Below, in pieces: positions 28,297-37,160 of a stretch of 64,000 nucleotides of DNA. Every line of letters begins with the position of its first letter. The stretch's first letter is position 1. A program made the position numbers and the translations under genes. The DNA lies in assembly GCF_000010425.1 (NCBI RefSeq), contig NC_008618.1:489946-553945 (forward strand). The letters run 5' to 3'. The notes under the pieces were generated by a model. That model was not told where the DNA came from and searched no databases. It was given only the letters and a program-made list of their open reading frames with translations. This stretch comes from Bifidobacterium adolescentis ATCC 15703. Lineage in GTDB: Bacteria; Actinomycetota; Actinomycetes; Actinomycetales; Bifidobacteriaceae.

Positions 28297-29847
28297 ATGG
28301 ATCAGATTCGACTGACGGGAATCCGCGCGACGGGCAAACATGGCGTGCTCGACTTCGAGCATGAGCGGGCCCAGACCTTCGTGGTGGACGCCACGCTGTT
28401 CCTCGACCTCGCTGCCGCCGGCCGTTCCGACGATCTGAACGACACCGTCGACTATGGTGCGATCGCCAAAGGCATCGTGGCCATCATCGAAGGCGAACAC
28501 GTCGATTTGATTGAAAAGCTGGCCAATCGTATCGTCGGCATGATTCTCGGCTTTCCGGCCGTGTGCCGCACGCAGGTCACCGTGCATAAGCCGAATGCGC
28601 CGATCACCGTGCCGTTCGACGATGTCAGCGTGACCGTGGAACGTTCCCGTGAAACAGTTGACAGTCCATCGCGTGAGCGGTCGTCGGAACATGGGCAGGT
28701 GCATCATGCCATCATCGCCATGGGAGGCAATCAGGGCGATGTGACCGCCACCTTGCGTGACGCCGTTCGGTGCATTGATGGGCTTCCCTCCACGCAGGTG
28801 ACGGGGGTGTCGCCGCTCTATCGGACCGACGCATGGGGCATGCCGGAAGGTACTGCGGAATTCCGCAATGCGGTCGTGTCCGTGGATACCAGGCTTTCGG
28901 CCGCCGAACTGCTGGCCGGTTTGCAGCGCATCGAAGCCTCACATGGTCGCGTGCGCACCGACCATTGGACGTCGCGCACGCTCGATTTGGACATCATCGA
29001 CTTTGACGGGCAGGAAAGCGCCGACCCCGACCTGACGTTGCCGCATCCGCGCGCATGGCAGCGGGCTTTCGTATTGGGGCCGTGGCTTGCGCTTGAACCG
29101 GACGCAGAACTCGGGGGAGCGCACGCCGGTTCCGTGGCGCAACTGCTGCACGAAACGTCCGACCGCGACCATATCGATGAGATCGCGGACGATTGGATGG
29201 TTGCCGGAGCTCAGGATCCCATAGTTCGCGATTCCGACATTGGGACGTCTGCAGATGACGTTGATGCGATTGACGATGCCGATTCTGTTGAATCCATTGA
29301 TTCCATTGAACTTCCGGAAGGTACGGCGGCCTCCAAAGCAGCCGCTGCGGCCGCGGCGAAACCGGGACCGGCATCCCGTCGAGCGGTCATTTCCCTGGAT
29401 AGCGTTTCAACTGATGCGGAACACCAGTTCCGTCAGGCAATCGTGGCCATCGACGCGCTTCCCGGCAACCAGGTGGAAGGTATTTCGCCGCTGTACCATG
29501 TCAGCCAGGTCGACGACTATCCGGACAAAATGGCCGCCGTCATGCAGATTTCCACGCGCATGGACGCGCGTGAGCTTATCGGTGCGTTGGAATCGGTGTC
29601 ATCCTCCATTTCGGATGACCTCGACCTCGACCTTGTGGACATGGAAGGCGTGGTCCGCAACGAACCTGATTGCATGGTGCCGTGGCCGTCCGCACGTGAG
29701 CATGCGGCCGTGCTCGCCCCATGGTTCGACATGGATCCGGACGCGAAACTCGGCAGGGATCCGGTCGCGTTCCTGCTGGCGATGGCTCCGGACGCCGCGC
29801 AAGTGGGCATGCTGACCGACAATTGGATTATCGGAGACACGCTATGA
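28297..29847 (+). CDS. folBK: Dihydroneopterin aldolase / HPPK fusion with a third, degenerate HPPK-like domain
   Basis: 516 residues. Residues 1-120 are FolB (dihydroneopterin aldolase). Residues ~139-285 are HPPK (FolK) with GGNQGD, RTLDLDIIDF and LPHPR. After a linker (~286-360), residues ~363-515 repeat the HPPK pattern: AIVAIDALPGNQVEGISPLY matches AVRCIDGLPSTQVTGVSPLY. In this copy GGNxGD is lost, PHPR reads PWPS and the catalytic-region Arg is lost, though a LDLDLVD segment persists. FolB and FolK act in sequence before FolP. The extra copy is likely a duplicated domain kept for structure or regulation. AAGGAAGG precedes the ATG. The gene overlaps the DUF3180 gene. Confidence 0.93.
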   Translation: MDQIRLTGIRATGKHGVLDFEHERAQTFVVDATLFLDLAAAGRSDDLNDTVDYGAIAKGIVAIIEGEHVDLIEKLANRIVGMILGFPAVCRTQVTVHKPNAPITVPFDDVSVTVERSRETVDSPSRERSSEHGQVHHAIIAMGGNQGDVTATLRDAVRCIDGLPSTQVTGVSPLYRTDAWGMPEGTAEFRNAVVSVDTRLSAAELLAGLQRIEASHGRVRTDHWTSRTLDLDIIDFDGQESADPDLTLPHPRAWQRAFVLGPWLALEPDAELGGAHAGSVAQLLHETSDRDHIDEIADDWMVAGAQDPIVRDSDIGTSADDVDAIDDADSVESIDSIELPEGTAASKAAAAAAAKPGPASRRAVISLDSVSTDAEHQFRQAIVAIDALPGNQVEGISPLYHVSQVDDYPDKMAAVMQISTRMDARELIGALESVSSSISDDLDLDLVDMEGVVRNEPDCMVPWPSAREHAAVLAPWFDMDPDAKLGRDPVAFLLAMAPDAAQVGMLTDNWIIGDTL

Positions 29848-30419
29848 GGGCACGCAGAACCCCTTGGTGGTCATTCGTCCTTGCGGCCGCACTTGGCGTG
29901 CTGGCCGGCATGGGATTGGCGAAATACGGCGAGATTTCAGGCCTGCCGTTGGTTGGCGCACCCTGGATCGTGCCGGTGGTGCTGGCCGTGTTGGGTGGTG
30001 TGGTGCTGTACATGGCTCTGCAGATTCATAAATACACGACCAAAGATCCCGTCAAACGCGCGCAGCTCAAGCCATTGGACCCGCAGAAGGCGTTCGGCAC
30101 GCTGGTGGCCTGCAAAGCGCTCGGACTTGCGGGCGCGGCGTTGCCCGGCTGGTACGGTGGGCAGATCATCATGAGTCTGCCGCATGGTGAGGCGGAATTC
30201 TATAGCCAAGCCATCATCGAATGCGTGGTGGCCTGCGTGGTATGCGTCGCCGACATGATCGTCGGCATCGTGGGGGAGTGGCTGTGCCGCATCCCGCCTA
30301 TCGACGGGCCGGAAAGTCCGGCCGTGAAAAAGGCCGCACAGCGCAATCGCTATGCGGCCGCCGCCACGAAGGCGTCTACAAAATCGGCTACGAATCCTGC
30401 CACGAAATCGAAAGTCTGA
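29844..30419 (+). CDS. DUF3180 membrane protein
   Basis: 191 residues. Four membrane segments (~9-28, ~37-57, ~83-105, ~125-150) and a Lys/Thr/Ala-rich tail (ATKASTKSATNPATKSK). It matches the actinobacterial DUF3180 family, which commonly follows folK; the function is unknown. It overlaps folBK by ATGA and closes the hpt-ftsH-fol transcription unit, ending 25 bases from the convergent tesB. Confidence 0.85.
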   Translation: MRARRTPWWSFVLAAALGVLAGMGLAKYGEISGLPLVGAPWIVPVVLAVLGGVVLYMALQIHKYTTKDPVKRAQLKPLDPQKAFGTLVACKALGLAGAALPGWYGGQIIMSLPHGEAEFYSQAIIECVVACVVCVADMIVGIVGEWLCRIPPIDGPESPAVKKAAQRNRYAAAATKASTKSATNPATKSKV

Positions 30420-30444
30420 ACGTCAGACCTTCTTTAACTCCGTC

Positions 30445-31350
30445 TCAGTCCTTCTTCGGCACGCGGAACATCGCTTCCTGCGCCATGCAGGCCACCAGCT
30501 CGCCATCCTGTGTGTAGACCTTCGCTTGGCCCAAGCCGCGTCCGTGCGCCGCGGTCGGCGTGTCTTGCACGTACAGATGCCACTGGTTGATGTCGATGTC
30601 GCGGTACCACCACATCGAATGGTCGATGGACGCATACGAAATGCCCGGCGTGGCGATGCTTAAGCCAGCACGGCGCAGAATCGGCTCCAGCATGATCTGG
30701 TCGCAGCCCATCGCCAGCATCGCACGATGCATGACCTGCGGCACGTCCACCTTGCCGTCGGCCTTCATCCACACCATCTGCTTGCCGGAATCCTCGCTGG
30801 CGCTCTTCTTGTCGGCGCCAAGCATGATGGTGCGCGTCACATGGCGAATATCGAACGGCGACTTCTCCGCATAATACTTGGCGAACGGCGACTGTTCCGC
30901 ATACGGCTCCATCAGTTGCTTCGCACTGGTCAGGCTGTCGGGATCGGGAATGTTCTCAGGCATCGGGTCGGCGAATTCGATGCCTTCCTGGTCATGTTCC
31001 TGGAAGCTGGCGATTGCCGTCAAAATCGAGCCCTGCGCCTGCGTGACATTCACGCGACGGGCGGAGAAGGAACGTCCGTCACGCAGATTTTCCACGTCGA
31101 ACAGCAGATCCTGACGGATATCGCCGGCCGAAATGAAATAGCCGTGGATGGAATTCGGCAGACGGGATGGAGCGACGGTTCTCGACGCGGCCATCAGCGA
31201 CTGCGCGATGACCTGTCCGCCGTAGACTCGGCCAGTGGGGAAGTACAGGCTTTCGCCGTTGATATACGTATGGTTGCGATAGTTTGAGGGCGTGCCCAGC
31301 TGGAGCACCTTTGCCAGTCGCTGCAGCGGCGTCATGTCTGTCTGCGTCAT
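30445..31350 (-). CDS. tesB: Acyl-CoA thioesterase II
   Basis: 301 residues. Double hot-dog fold: GGQVIAQSLMAASRTV and IHGYFISAGD in the first half, and SIDHSMWWYRDIDINQWHLY with GRGLGQAKVYTQDGELVA in the second, as in E. coli TesB. It hydrolyses medium- to long-chain acyl-CoA. ATG 31350 follows GAGG at good spacing; the open frame extends upstream to 31749 without a plausible start. Confidence 0.92.
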   Translation of the reverse strand: MTQTDMTPLQRLAKVLQLGTPSNYRNHTYINGESLYFPTGRVYGGQVIAQSLMAASRTVAPSRLPNSIHGYFISAGDIRQDLLFDVENLRDGRSFSARRVNVTQAQGSILTAIASFQEHDQEGIEFADPMPENIPDPDSLTSAKQLMEPYAEQSPFAKYYAEKSPFDIRHVTRTIMLGADKKSASEDSGKQMVWMKADGKVDVPQVMHRAMLAMGCDQIMLEPILRRAGLSIATPGISYASIDHSMWWYRDIDINQWHLYVQDTPTAAHGRGLGQAKVYTQDGELVACMAQEAMFRVPKKD

Positions 31351-31493
31351 GATGGCCTCGATTCCTTCCGCGTGTGGATAGCTCTTTATGCTGGCATCGA
31401 GTCTATCCATACGTAGTAAATTTCGTCGGATTGTTTTGTAACGAGTACGTGAGAAGAATGAACGGTTGGTTAGCGGCAAACGGTTGACGTATG

Positions 31494-31532
31494 GCAAAGC
31501 GCCACCGCTCGTAATGAAGGGTGGCGCTTTGC
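31494..31532 (-). terminator. Terminator after ettA
   Basis: 13-bp stem GCAAAGCGCCACC (31494-31506) with GGTGGCGCTTTGC (31520-31532) downstream of ettA on the reverse strand. No clear T-run follows, so efficiency is uncertain. Confidence 0.6.
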
Positions 31533-31574
31533 TGAAATCTGCGCTTAACGCGACTCGATTGGATCTGTCTGCCT

Positions 31575-33251
31575 TTAGCGGGTCAGCTTGCGGTGCAGGC
31601 GGTGCGGGCGGGCCGCATCCTCGCCGAGACGGGCGATGCGGTTCTCCTGATAGGCCTGGAAGTTGCCTTCGAACCAGTACCAGTTGGCCGGATTCTCGTC
31701 GGTGCCCTCCCATGCGAGGATGTGCGTGGCCACACGGTCGAGGAACCAACGGTCGTGGGAGATCACCACGGCGCAGCCCGGGAAGGCGAGCAGCGCGTTT
31801 TCGAGGGATTCCAGGGTTTCGACGTCAAGGTCGTTGGTCGGTTCGTCGAGCAGCAGCAGGTTGCCGCCCTGCTTCAGGGTCAGTGCCAGGTTCAGACGGT
31901 TGCGTTCGCCGCCGGACAGCACGCCCACCAGCTTCTGCTGGTCGGAACCCTTGAAGCCGAAGGACGCCACGTAGGCGCGGGTCGGCACTTCCACTCCGGC
32001 CACCTCGATGAAGTCGAGTCCGTCGGACACGGCCTCCCACAGGTTCTTGTTCGGGTCAAGGCCGGCACGGTTCTGGTCGACGTAGCTGATCTTCACGGTG
32101 TCGCCGATCTTGAGCGAACCGGAGGTCAACGGCTCCAAGCCGACGATGGTCTTGAACAGGGTGGACTTGCCTACGCCGTTCGGGCCGATCACGCCGACGA
32201 TGCCGTTACGCGGCAGGGTGAAGCTCAAGTCGTCGATGAGCACGCGGTCGCCGAACGCCTTGTGGATATGCTCGGCTTCCAGCACGGTGGAACCCAGACG
32301 CGGGCCGGCCGGAATCTGGATTTCGGAGAAGTCGAGCTTCTTGTTGTTGCGTGCCTCCTGCTCCATCTGGTCGTAACGTTCCAGACGGGCCTTGTTCTTG
32401 GCCTGACGGGCCTTCGGCGAGGAACGCACCCAGTCGAGCTCGCTCTTCAGGCGCTTGGCGAGCTTGGCGTCCTTGGCGCCCTGGATCTCCATACGCTTGG
32501 CCTTGGTCTCCAGGTAGGTGGAGTAGTTGCCCTTGTATGGATACAGGTGGCCGCGATCCACTTCGCAGATCCATTCGGCCACATTGTCCATGAAGTAACG
32601 ATCGTGGGTGACGGCGATGACGGCGCCTTTGTACTGGTGCAGGAACTGCTCCAGCCACAGGATCGATTCGGCGTCCAAATGGTTGGTGGGCTCGTCGAGC
32701 AGCAGCAGGTCCGGAGCCTCAAGCAGCAGCTTGCACAGTGCCACACGACGGCGCTCGCCACCGGAGCACACGCTCACCGGCGTATCCGGATCCGGGCACT
32801 GCAGAGCGTCCATGGCCTGCTCGAGCTGGGAGTCGAGATCCCAACCGTTGGCCGCGTCGATATCGTTCTGCAGTTTGCCCATTTCTTCCATCAGCGCGTC
32901 GAAATCGGCGTCCGGATTGGCCATTTCCTCGCCAATCTGGTTGAAACGCGTCACTTTTTCGGCGATCGGGCCGAATGCCATCTTGATGTTCTCGCCGACG
33001 GTCTTGGTGTCATCCAGCGGCGGTTCCTGCTGTAGAATGCCGACGGTGAAACCAGGGGTCAGGTAGGCTTCGCCGTTGGAAACGGTGTCGAGGCCGGCCA
33101 TAATCTTCAGCAGCGTGGACTTACCCATGCCGTTCGGGCCGACGACGCCGATCTTCGCGCCCGGCAGGAAGCTCAGGGTCACATCGTCAAGAATCACTCG
33201 GTCGCCGTAAGCCTTGCGGGCCTTGATCATCTGGTAAATAAACTCAGCCAA
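31575..33251 (-). CDS. ettA: Energy-dependent translational throttle protein EttA (ABC-F)
   Basis: 558 residues. Two ABC domains in tandem without membrane segments: GPNGMGKST and GPNGVGKST Walker A motifs, CSGGERRRVALC and LSGGERNRLNLA signatures, and LLLLDEPTNHLD and LLLLDEPTNDLD. The Arm and linker (KAKRMEIQGAKDAKLAKRLKSELDWVRSSPK) match EttA. It binds the ribosomal E site and gates translation by ATP/ADP level. TTG start at 33251 with AAGGATGG upstream. Confidence 0.95.
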   Translation of the reverse strand: MAEFIYQMIKARKAYGDRVILDDVTLSFLPGAKIGVVGPNGMGKSTLLKIMAGLDTVSNGEAYLTPGFTVGILQQEPPLDDTKTVGENIKMAFGPIAEKVTRFNQIGEEMANPDADFDALMEEMGKLQNDIDAANGWDLDSQLEQAMDALQCPDPDTPVSVCSGGERRRVALCKLLLEAPDLLLLDEPTNHLDAESILWLEQFLHQYKGAVIAVTHDRYFMDNVAEWICEVDRGHLYPYKGNYSTYLETKAKRMEIQGAKDAKLAKRLKSELDWVRSSPKARQAKNKARLERYDQMEQEARNNKKLDFSEIQIPAGPRLGSTVLEAEHIHKAFGDRVLIDDLSFTLPRNGIVGVIGPNGVGKSTLFKTIVGLEPLTSGSLKIGDTVKISYVDQNRAGLDPNKNLWEAVSDGLDFIEVAGVEVPTRAYVASFGFKGSDQQKLVGVLSGGERNRLNLALTLKQGGNLLLLDEPTNDLDVETLESLENALLAFPGCAVVISHDRWFLDRVATHILAWEGTDENPANWYWFEGNFQAYQENRIARLGEDAARPHRLHRKLTR

Positions 33252-33840
33252 TGTTGTGTTCCATCCTTAAGAAACGTTGGAATTCCAGCGTTTTGCGTAT
33301 GTCGGTCGACGGAAAATCGCACTTGTTCGCCGTGCTGTGGCGCGTTGCCGGCGCGACTGGTTGCGGACGAATCGCAAGTCTGCTGCGAACTCATCGAAGC
33401 CAAGTGTTTTCGGACCGTGTCCATACGCAAAGTACCATCGCCGATTATCCCATATCCCGTCTACACAGCGGTCGTGGGTCGGTTGTGTGGGAATGGAAGC
33501 GTGCCTCCGTACGTGGTTGGTGGTGATGGTGGCCTGCTGCGGCGGTCTCCGAGCCTGGGTGTCTCCGTGTGCCTCTGTGCGCGCGATGGCACCGAGTTGA
33601 GATGTCGCCGGAGAGAGGGGAGTCCCGGTGTTGTCCCCGTAGGTGCGGTGGCGGTGATTTTGCGCGGTGAAATCGGGTTTTCGCGTACGGGGTATGTTTC
33701 GACCGTTTGAGGGCGAAATCGTACCTCCGTACGTGACTTTGTTGATGATTCTTCCTGTTTTCCCGTGCTTTTCGAGTACGGGGTGGTGGGTTGGCTGTTT
33801 TCGGCGGGCGGCTATTGATTGGTGGGCGGCAGGCCGGCGA
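33252..33840. other. 589-base gap without a recognisable gene
   Basis: The stretch holds only short frames with no homology I recognise. CCTCCGTACGTG occurs twice, at 33504-33515 and 33724-33735. The left end must hold the ettA leader and promoter. The rest may be eroded coding sequence. Confidence 0.6.
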
Positions 33841-34266
33841 TCAAATGATCACGCCATCGCAGTGGTCGATCTCGTGTTGGATGATCTGCGCGGTGAAACC
33901 GGTGAACGCTGCGTGGCGCTCGCGGAATTTCCGATCCATATAATCCACTTCGATGCGCTGGTATCGGACGGTGCGGCGCTCGCCCTGGAGCGAGAGGCAA
34001 CCTTCCGCCGTATCGAACGCGCCGTCTTCGGCGGTGATGTGTGGATTGAACATCACGAAAATGCGGCCGCCGAAATCCTCATCCACAAAAGCGATGATGC
34101 GCTTGGGAACGCCGATCATATTGGCCGCCATGCCCACGCAACCATTGCGATGCGCGTCCAACGTGTCTTTCAGGTCCTGTGCCACGGCCAGATCCTCTTC
34201 GGTGTTCTCGGCTGCGGCGGACGGCTGGCTCAAAAATGGGATGGACGTCATAATCTCACGTTGCAT
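33841..34266 (-). CDS. def: Peptide deformylase-like protein
   Basis: 141 residues, a little shorter than typical deformylases. Motif 2 EGCLSL and motif 3 QHEIDH, which hold the metal-binding Cys and two His, are intact. Motif 1 is GCVGMAANMIG, where GLAAPQIG is usual, so the active-site Gln is replaced. It removes the formyl group from nascent N-termini if active. ATG 34266 follows GAGAGGA. The unusual motif 1 marks it as a divergent, probably second, deformylase. Confidence 0.85.
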   Translation of the reverse strand: MQREIMTSIPFLSQPSAAAENTEEDLAVAQDLKDTLDAHRNGCVGMAANMIGVPKRIIAFVDEDFGGRIFVMFNPHITAEDGAFDTAEGCLSLQGERRTVRYQRIEVDYMDRKFRERHAAFTGFTAQIIQHEIDHCDGVII

Positions 34267-34429
34267 GTGATTCCTCTCGTTGGATGTTGCCGGTCTGCCA
34301 ATATTGTAGCGTCGCATGGCTGCGAGACGGACGGCTGGGCGAACCTGTCCATTCCCTGACCGTTCGCGTCGGCTTCGGGATGTGAGGTGCAACGTGTGCG
34401 GCTTGGACTGGTGCAATATGCTTGGGGTC

Positions 34430-35269
34430 ATGGAAGACATGTTGCAATACCGCGAATCTATGGCGCAGGCTCTTGAACTGGCCCGCAAGGGTGCGGGATG
34501 GGTGGACCCGAATCCGCTGGTAGGCGCGGTGGTGGTACGTGATGGCGAGGTTCTCGCCACCGGATACCATGACCGGTATCGTGGCCCGCATGCGGAGCGT
34601 ATGGCGTTCGACTATGCCGACGCGCACGGCATCGATCTGACTGGCGCCACGGTCATCGACACGCTTGAACCCTGCTGCCATGTCGGATCGCAGCCGGCGT
34701 GCACTGCCTTGATTCTGGCGCACGGCATCGCACGCGTGGTGGTCGGATCGGTTGACCCGAACCCGATTGTAGCGGGCAAAGGCCTTCGCATCCTTGAGGA
34801 AGCGGGCGTCGAAGTGGTTCGCGACGTGATGCGGGAGGAATGCGACGCCATCAATCGCCATTTCTTCCACTACATCACCACGGGAAAGCCGTACATTGTG
34901 GACGGCAGAAGGCGTGCGGGTGAATCGGACTCTGAGTATGCGGTCCGTCGGCGCGAACTATATGCCACATATGCGGCGGTGCTTGCCGGAACTGAATCGG
35001 ACGTTCCTGACGAGTCTTTCGCGCATTTCAACGGACCGGTCCAAGCCGTCGGCGCAGACGAAGTGGTGATTGGCGGCCACAGGCCGTTACTCCTGGAGGC
35101 CGGCGCGCTCGCCTGCACGGATCCAGACGAATGGCTGAGTGAGCTGGGCAAGCGCAAAATCGACAGCCTCATCGTGGAAAGCGACGAAGCATTCGAGCGG
35201 TTGTCCATGGCTTTGCCAAAAAGACTGAAGCGCCATTCGTGCGTTGTTGGCCGTGTATCTCGCTTATAG
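34430..35269 (+). CDS. RibD-type pyrimidine deaminase lacking a reductase domain
   Basis: 279 residues. Residues ~1-145 are a CDA-fold deaminase: zinc motif PHAERMAF (HAE) and EPCCHVGSQPAC, with WVDPNPLVGAVVV and VDPNPIVAGKG as in RibD. After HYITTGKPYIVDG the sequence no longer resembles the RibD reductase and is about 80 residues short of a full RibD. No other riboflavin gene is seen. The last codons (VSRL, stop) lie inside the palindromic element at 35256-35449. Function may be lost or changed. The start could be ATG 34418, 34430 or 34439. Confidence 0.75.
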   Translation: MEDMLQYRESMAQALELARKGAGWVDPNPLVGAVVVRDGEVLATGYHDRYRGPHAERMAFDYADAHGIDLTGATVIDTLEPCCHVGSQPACTALILAHGIARVVVGSVDPNPIVAGKGLRILEEAGVEVVRDVMREECDAINRHFFHYITTGKPYIVDGRRRAGESDSEYAVRRRELYATYAAVLAGTESDVPDESFAHFNGPVQAVGADEVVIGGHRPLLLEAGALACTDPDEWLSELGKRKIDSLIVESDEAFERLSMALPKRLKRHSCVVGRVSRL

Positions 35270-35449
35270 ATGGCGGATTCGTCTGCTTGTCCAGTGCTAT
35301 CTCGCTTATAGGTGGCGGATGAATTTTGCGAAGAGGTCTTAAAGGGTGTAAATCATACCCTCTAAGACCTTAATGACGTAGAGGCGCCGCCATCTATAAG
35401 CGAAATAGCATCGGGCGGCTTTCCGATTCCGCCATCTATAAGCGAGATA
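35256..35449. repeat. Nested palindromic element, copy A (~194 bp)
   Basis: Four copies of a motif TATCTCGCTTATAGATGGCG (variants): forward at ~35256 and ~35298, inverted at ~35387-35410 and ~35425-35449. They surround a central 14-bp inverted repeat at 35334-35347 and 35357-35370. The ends supply the stop codon and the last codons of both convergent neighbours. Copy B is at 38104-38296. Confidence 0.85.
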
Positions 35450-36944
35450 CGTGAGACTGATATGTCCAGCACCCAGCAAGCATAGTGGCGAGCACATGGT
35501 CGGGCATGGCGCGCATGGCCTCAGGGGACTCAAGCTCACTCGGATCGCAATCCAGCAGCACTAGGTCTGCCGCATCTCCAGCTTGCAACGTCGTACGCCC
35601 CAGGGCGGTGGACGAAGCGAGAGCGGTTTCGAAATCCAGACATTGCTCAGACTGGAAAGGCTCTCGATCGGAACTCTCCGTGCCGAACACCGCTGCGGAA
35701 ATGGCCAGCCACGGATCCAACGGCGCGACCGGCGCGTCCGAGCCCATAAGCAGTTTGGTTCCAGACTTGTGCAAACTGTTGAACGCGTAGGGAATTCCGG
35801 CGGGATTGCCCCAGAATCGTGTGATGACGTCACGGTCGTCCATGGCGTGCTGTGGCTGGATGCTCGCGGCAAGTCCCAATTGCGCAAGACGTGGAATGTC
35901 GCGTTCCTTGAGCATTTGGGCATGCTCGATGGAGCCGTGCGCGTGGGTACGTTCCGCGCAGTCGAGCACGATGGTGTTCGCTTCGTCGCCGATGGCATGA
36001 CAGGCGATGTCGAAGCCATGTTCGGTGGCGAGCCGCATATACGATTCGATTTGCTCGGGGGTGTAGCTCAGCGTGCCGTAGGTTTCCGGCGTAATGCCCG
36101 AATACGGTGTGGAGCAGTAGGCGGATCGGGTGTTGAGCGAGCCGTCGGAAATCATCTTCATCGCACCGACATGGCCCAAGCCATGGCTTCCGGGAAGTTC
36201 GTCGCCGGTATGCCAGCCGTCGTCGATGGCTTGCTGAAGTCGTTCGGGGTAAACGCCGGCTTCGATGCGCAATCCGTCAAGCCCCTGCTTGAAGCGGTCA
36301 ATCCACGTGTCGATGTTCTCGGCCATCTCATAGTCGCGCACGCCGACCACGCCTTTGCCGGCGGCGTCCTGTTCCGCGTTGCGCAGCAATCGCATCAGCT
36401 CGTCAGCCGCACCGGGGCCTTTGTCCAGCTTGCAGTAAGCGTCGAACCATTCAAGCTCGCCGACGAGTCCCGACTCGCCTACATGCACGCCGAGCTTACG
36501 AGCCGCGGCTGAATTCACCCAGCCGCAATGCATGTCTGCGCTTGACAGCGCCACGGGCTGGTCGCCCGACACCGCGTCGATCGCAGCCAATGTCGGTTGG
36601 GCATCATCGGCCCACAGGGAGTGTCTGAACCGCATGCCGACCACGTACTGGTCCGGGTCGAGCGTGCCGGATTCGCGGCGTTCCTCCAAGTGCTCGCGTA
36701 GCAGACTCATTGCCTCATCGGCGCTGCGGGCATCAATCAGATCAAGCCGCCCCAGCGTGTACGACCACTGCGTGAAGTGCGTGTGACAATCCCACAAGCC
36801 GGGAATGATCCACGTTTTTGAAGCCTTGGCTACCGACTTTTCCGAAGACCGTACATCCGCGATCCGCCCTTGCTCAATCGTGATGTCGACAGACTCATCG
36901 GACCCCACGAAACACACATTCTCAATCACATACGGTTCGCCCAT
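35436..36944 (-). CDS. Amidohydrolase family protein (YtcJ-like)
   Basis: 502 residues with this start. Metal-dependent amidohydrolase fold: CHTHF near the N-terminus, DMHCGWVNS, MKMISDGSLNTRSA, CHAIGDEAN, GSIEHAQML and LLMGSDAPVAPLDPW. The order matches the YtcJ subfamily, whose substrates are mostly unknown. ATG 36944 follows GAGGATG; ATG 36983 is in frame but has no ribosome site. The C-terminus ends VSRL inside repeat copy A, the same four residues that end the convergent deaminase gene. Confidence 0.85.
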   Translation of the reverse strand: MGEPYVIENVCFVGSDESVDITIEQGRIADVRSSEKSVAKASKTWIIPGLWDCHTHFTQWSYTLGRLDLIDARSADEAMSLLREHLEERRESGTLDPDQYVVGMRFRHSLWADDAQPTLAAIDAVSGDQPVALSSADMHCGWVNSAAARKLGVHVGESGLVGELEWFDAYCKLDKGPGAADELMRLLRNAEQDAAGKGVVGVRDYEMAENIDTWIDRFKQGLDGLRIEAGVYPERLQQAIDDGWHTGDELPGSHGLGHVGAMKMISDGSLNTRSAYCSTPYSGITPETYGTLSYTPEQIESYMRLATEHGFDIACHAIGDEANTIVLDCAERTHAHGSIEHAQMLKERDIPRLAQLGLAASIQPQHAMDDRDVITRFWGNPAGIPYAFNSLHKSGTKLLMGSDAPVAPLDPWLAISAAVFGTESSDREPFQSEQCLDFETALASSTALGRTTLQAGDAADLVLLDCDPSELESPEAMRAMPDHVLATMLAGCWTYQSHVSRL

Positions 36945-37160
36945 ACATCCTCGATTCAACAAAATGACCTCATTGCCAGCCATAGTATCTTTGCAATGCT
37001 TGCGATTGCCGCGCTCGTCTCAATCGGCTATGCGCACTTTGAATTCCTCCGCTGGGATACGGTTATCCGCATCAGAAAAGGAAGGGCGCAGTTATCCACT
37101 TATCCACTGTTTGCCGGAAGCCGGTAGGCAGCGCGGCGACATTTCCTCTACTTTGGCGCT

